Source: Cytidiella melzeri
Lineage: Eukaryota > Basidiomycota > Agaricomycetes > Polyporales > Irpicaceae
Length of the DNA stretch: 64,000 nt
Direction of reading: 5' to 3'
Assembly: GCA_022592445.1 (NCBI GenBank)
Contig: JABYQR010000203.1
Coordinates: 18,885-82,884, forward strand
Below the pieces are notes generated by a model. It saw nothing but the letters and a program-made list of their open reading frames with translations, did no database searches and was not told the DNA's origin. A program made the translations under genes and the position numbers. Shown here piece after piece: positions 63,344 to 64,000 of this stretch (positions are counted from its first letter, which is position 1; every line of letters starts with the position of its first letter).

Positions 63344-64000
63344 GTGAGCTTCTGTTCTCGGTATCCTTGCTCAAAATTCCAACATTCTTGACCATTACCA
63401 TGAACAGCCGTTGGTTCCGAACTGGCAGCAACAGCCACCCTCATTACCATCAAGTTTGGGAATGCAGATACTGTTTCCACTCTCTAACCCACACATCATT
63501 TGTTGTAAGTACCAAATGTATGTCCTACCCCACTCCCTCTTTTGCAGCACCAATGGTTCACCCAACTCAATATCAACTACCCGTCTATGCCCCTTGCCCC
63601 TCTCAACATTGACACCCACCTGGCTTGGTTGTTTATTGGCTCCTTAGTTGGATTCAGACCTCAAGTTCTATTGCTGGCCCTTTGAATCCATCAACGGTAC
63701 AGGCCAGCTCACCTACACCAGGTGGATGCGGGCATATGAATGCAAAGTTGGCGAACAAGCTGGTAGGTACCTCCCACATTGCAGTTTTTCCCCGTATCTC
63801 TCTTAATCAGTCCCAATATCCAGTTAGTTGATGTGTGTAAATAGAGAATTGATTGTGCGGCAAGGTAACATTGTCAAAAACTTCAAGAAATACAAAACAA
63901 TGCTATTGGAAACTATGCAAAAGCTGGATTTGCGGGCACAACAGAGCAGGACAAACAATGATTAGCAACAGCACAAACATTAGTTACCGGCATTGCCCTC
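63344..64000 (+). other. Unassigned sequence after the LTR fragment
   Basis: Short frames such as the one around 63400 (MNSRWFRTGSNSHPHYHQ) could be exons of an element carried with the LTR, but the window ends before anything can be recognised. Confidence 0.35.

Overview
The window reads as nuclear DNA of a mushroom-forming basidiomycete (Agaricomycetes). Genes are cut by many introns of about 45-65 bp with GT-AG ends. Several families are typical of that class: Plavaka transposases, Tc1/mariner relics, DUF6589- and DUF6532-like proteins, and a TET/JBP-like dioxygenase. All exon models come from reading frames, splice signals and protein similarity recognised by eye. No search was run.

Layout. 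1-8.4 kb is an ordinary gene-rich end: the 5' part of a mitochondrial D-lactate dehydrogenase (-), a divergent PRP6/PRPF6 splicing factor (+, 11 exons, 920 aa), a glycine-rich protein with a CsbD-like tail, and the first member (432 aa) of a beta-solenoid-like family. 8.4-16.2 kb is relic-rich: a solo LTR with target duplication, a DUF6589-like relic, and a short secreted-protein relic behind a repeated leader. 16.2-19.1 kb holds a decayed FAD glycerol-3-phosphate dehydrogenase fragment and the second family member (414 aa). 19.36-22.97 kb is a complete 3.6-kb Tc1/mariner-type element with 60-bp inverted repeats, TA duplication, a spliced DDE transposase (322 aa) and a second spliced gene (570 aa) of unknown function. 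It sits 6 bp upstream of the start codon of another Tc1-type transposase. That host copy is further broken by solo LTRs, one of which contains an intact Ty1/copia element (25.06-29.94 kb). 30.2-34.5 kb has a DDE relic, a foldback-like palindrome of 143-bp repeats and a frameshifted ORF. 35.2-40.3 kb is a nearly intact Plavaka transposase (-) with a foreign segment carrying a small Cys-rich ORF. 40.5-43.5 kb is a DUF6532-like gene split by an insertion. 43.9-45.2 kb is a third, dead family member. 46.0-47.15 kb is a secreted-protein gene whose leader is five tandem units of about 124 bp, each with a splice donor and acceptor. 47.2-56.8 kb is a field of LTRs, satellite, a transposon-protein relic and a gypsy integrase relic. 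56.8-64 kb has an unassigned ORF, a TET/JBP-like dioxygenase (-), another unassigned gene (-) and a truncated LTR.

How it fits together. Housekeeping genes flank an accessory island built by repeated nested insertion. Relics look CpG-poor while the intact copia and two-gene Tc1 elements are CpG-rich, which fits cytosine-methylation decay of older copies. The TET/JBP-like enzyme belongs to the family that oxidises methylated cytosine, though any link inside this island is inference. The most unusual structures are the two-gene Tc1-type element and the exon/intron-repeat leader of the secreted-protein gene.
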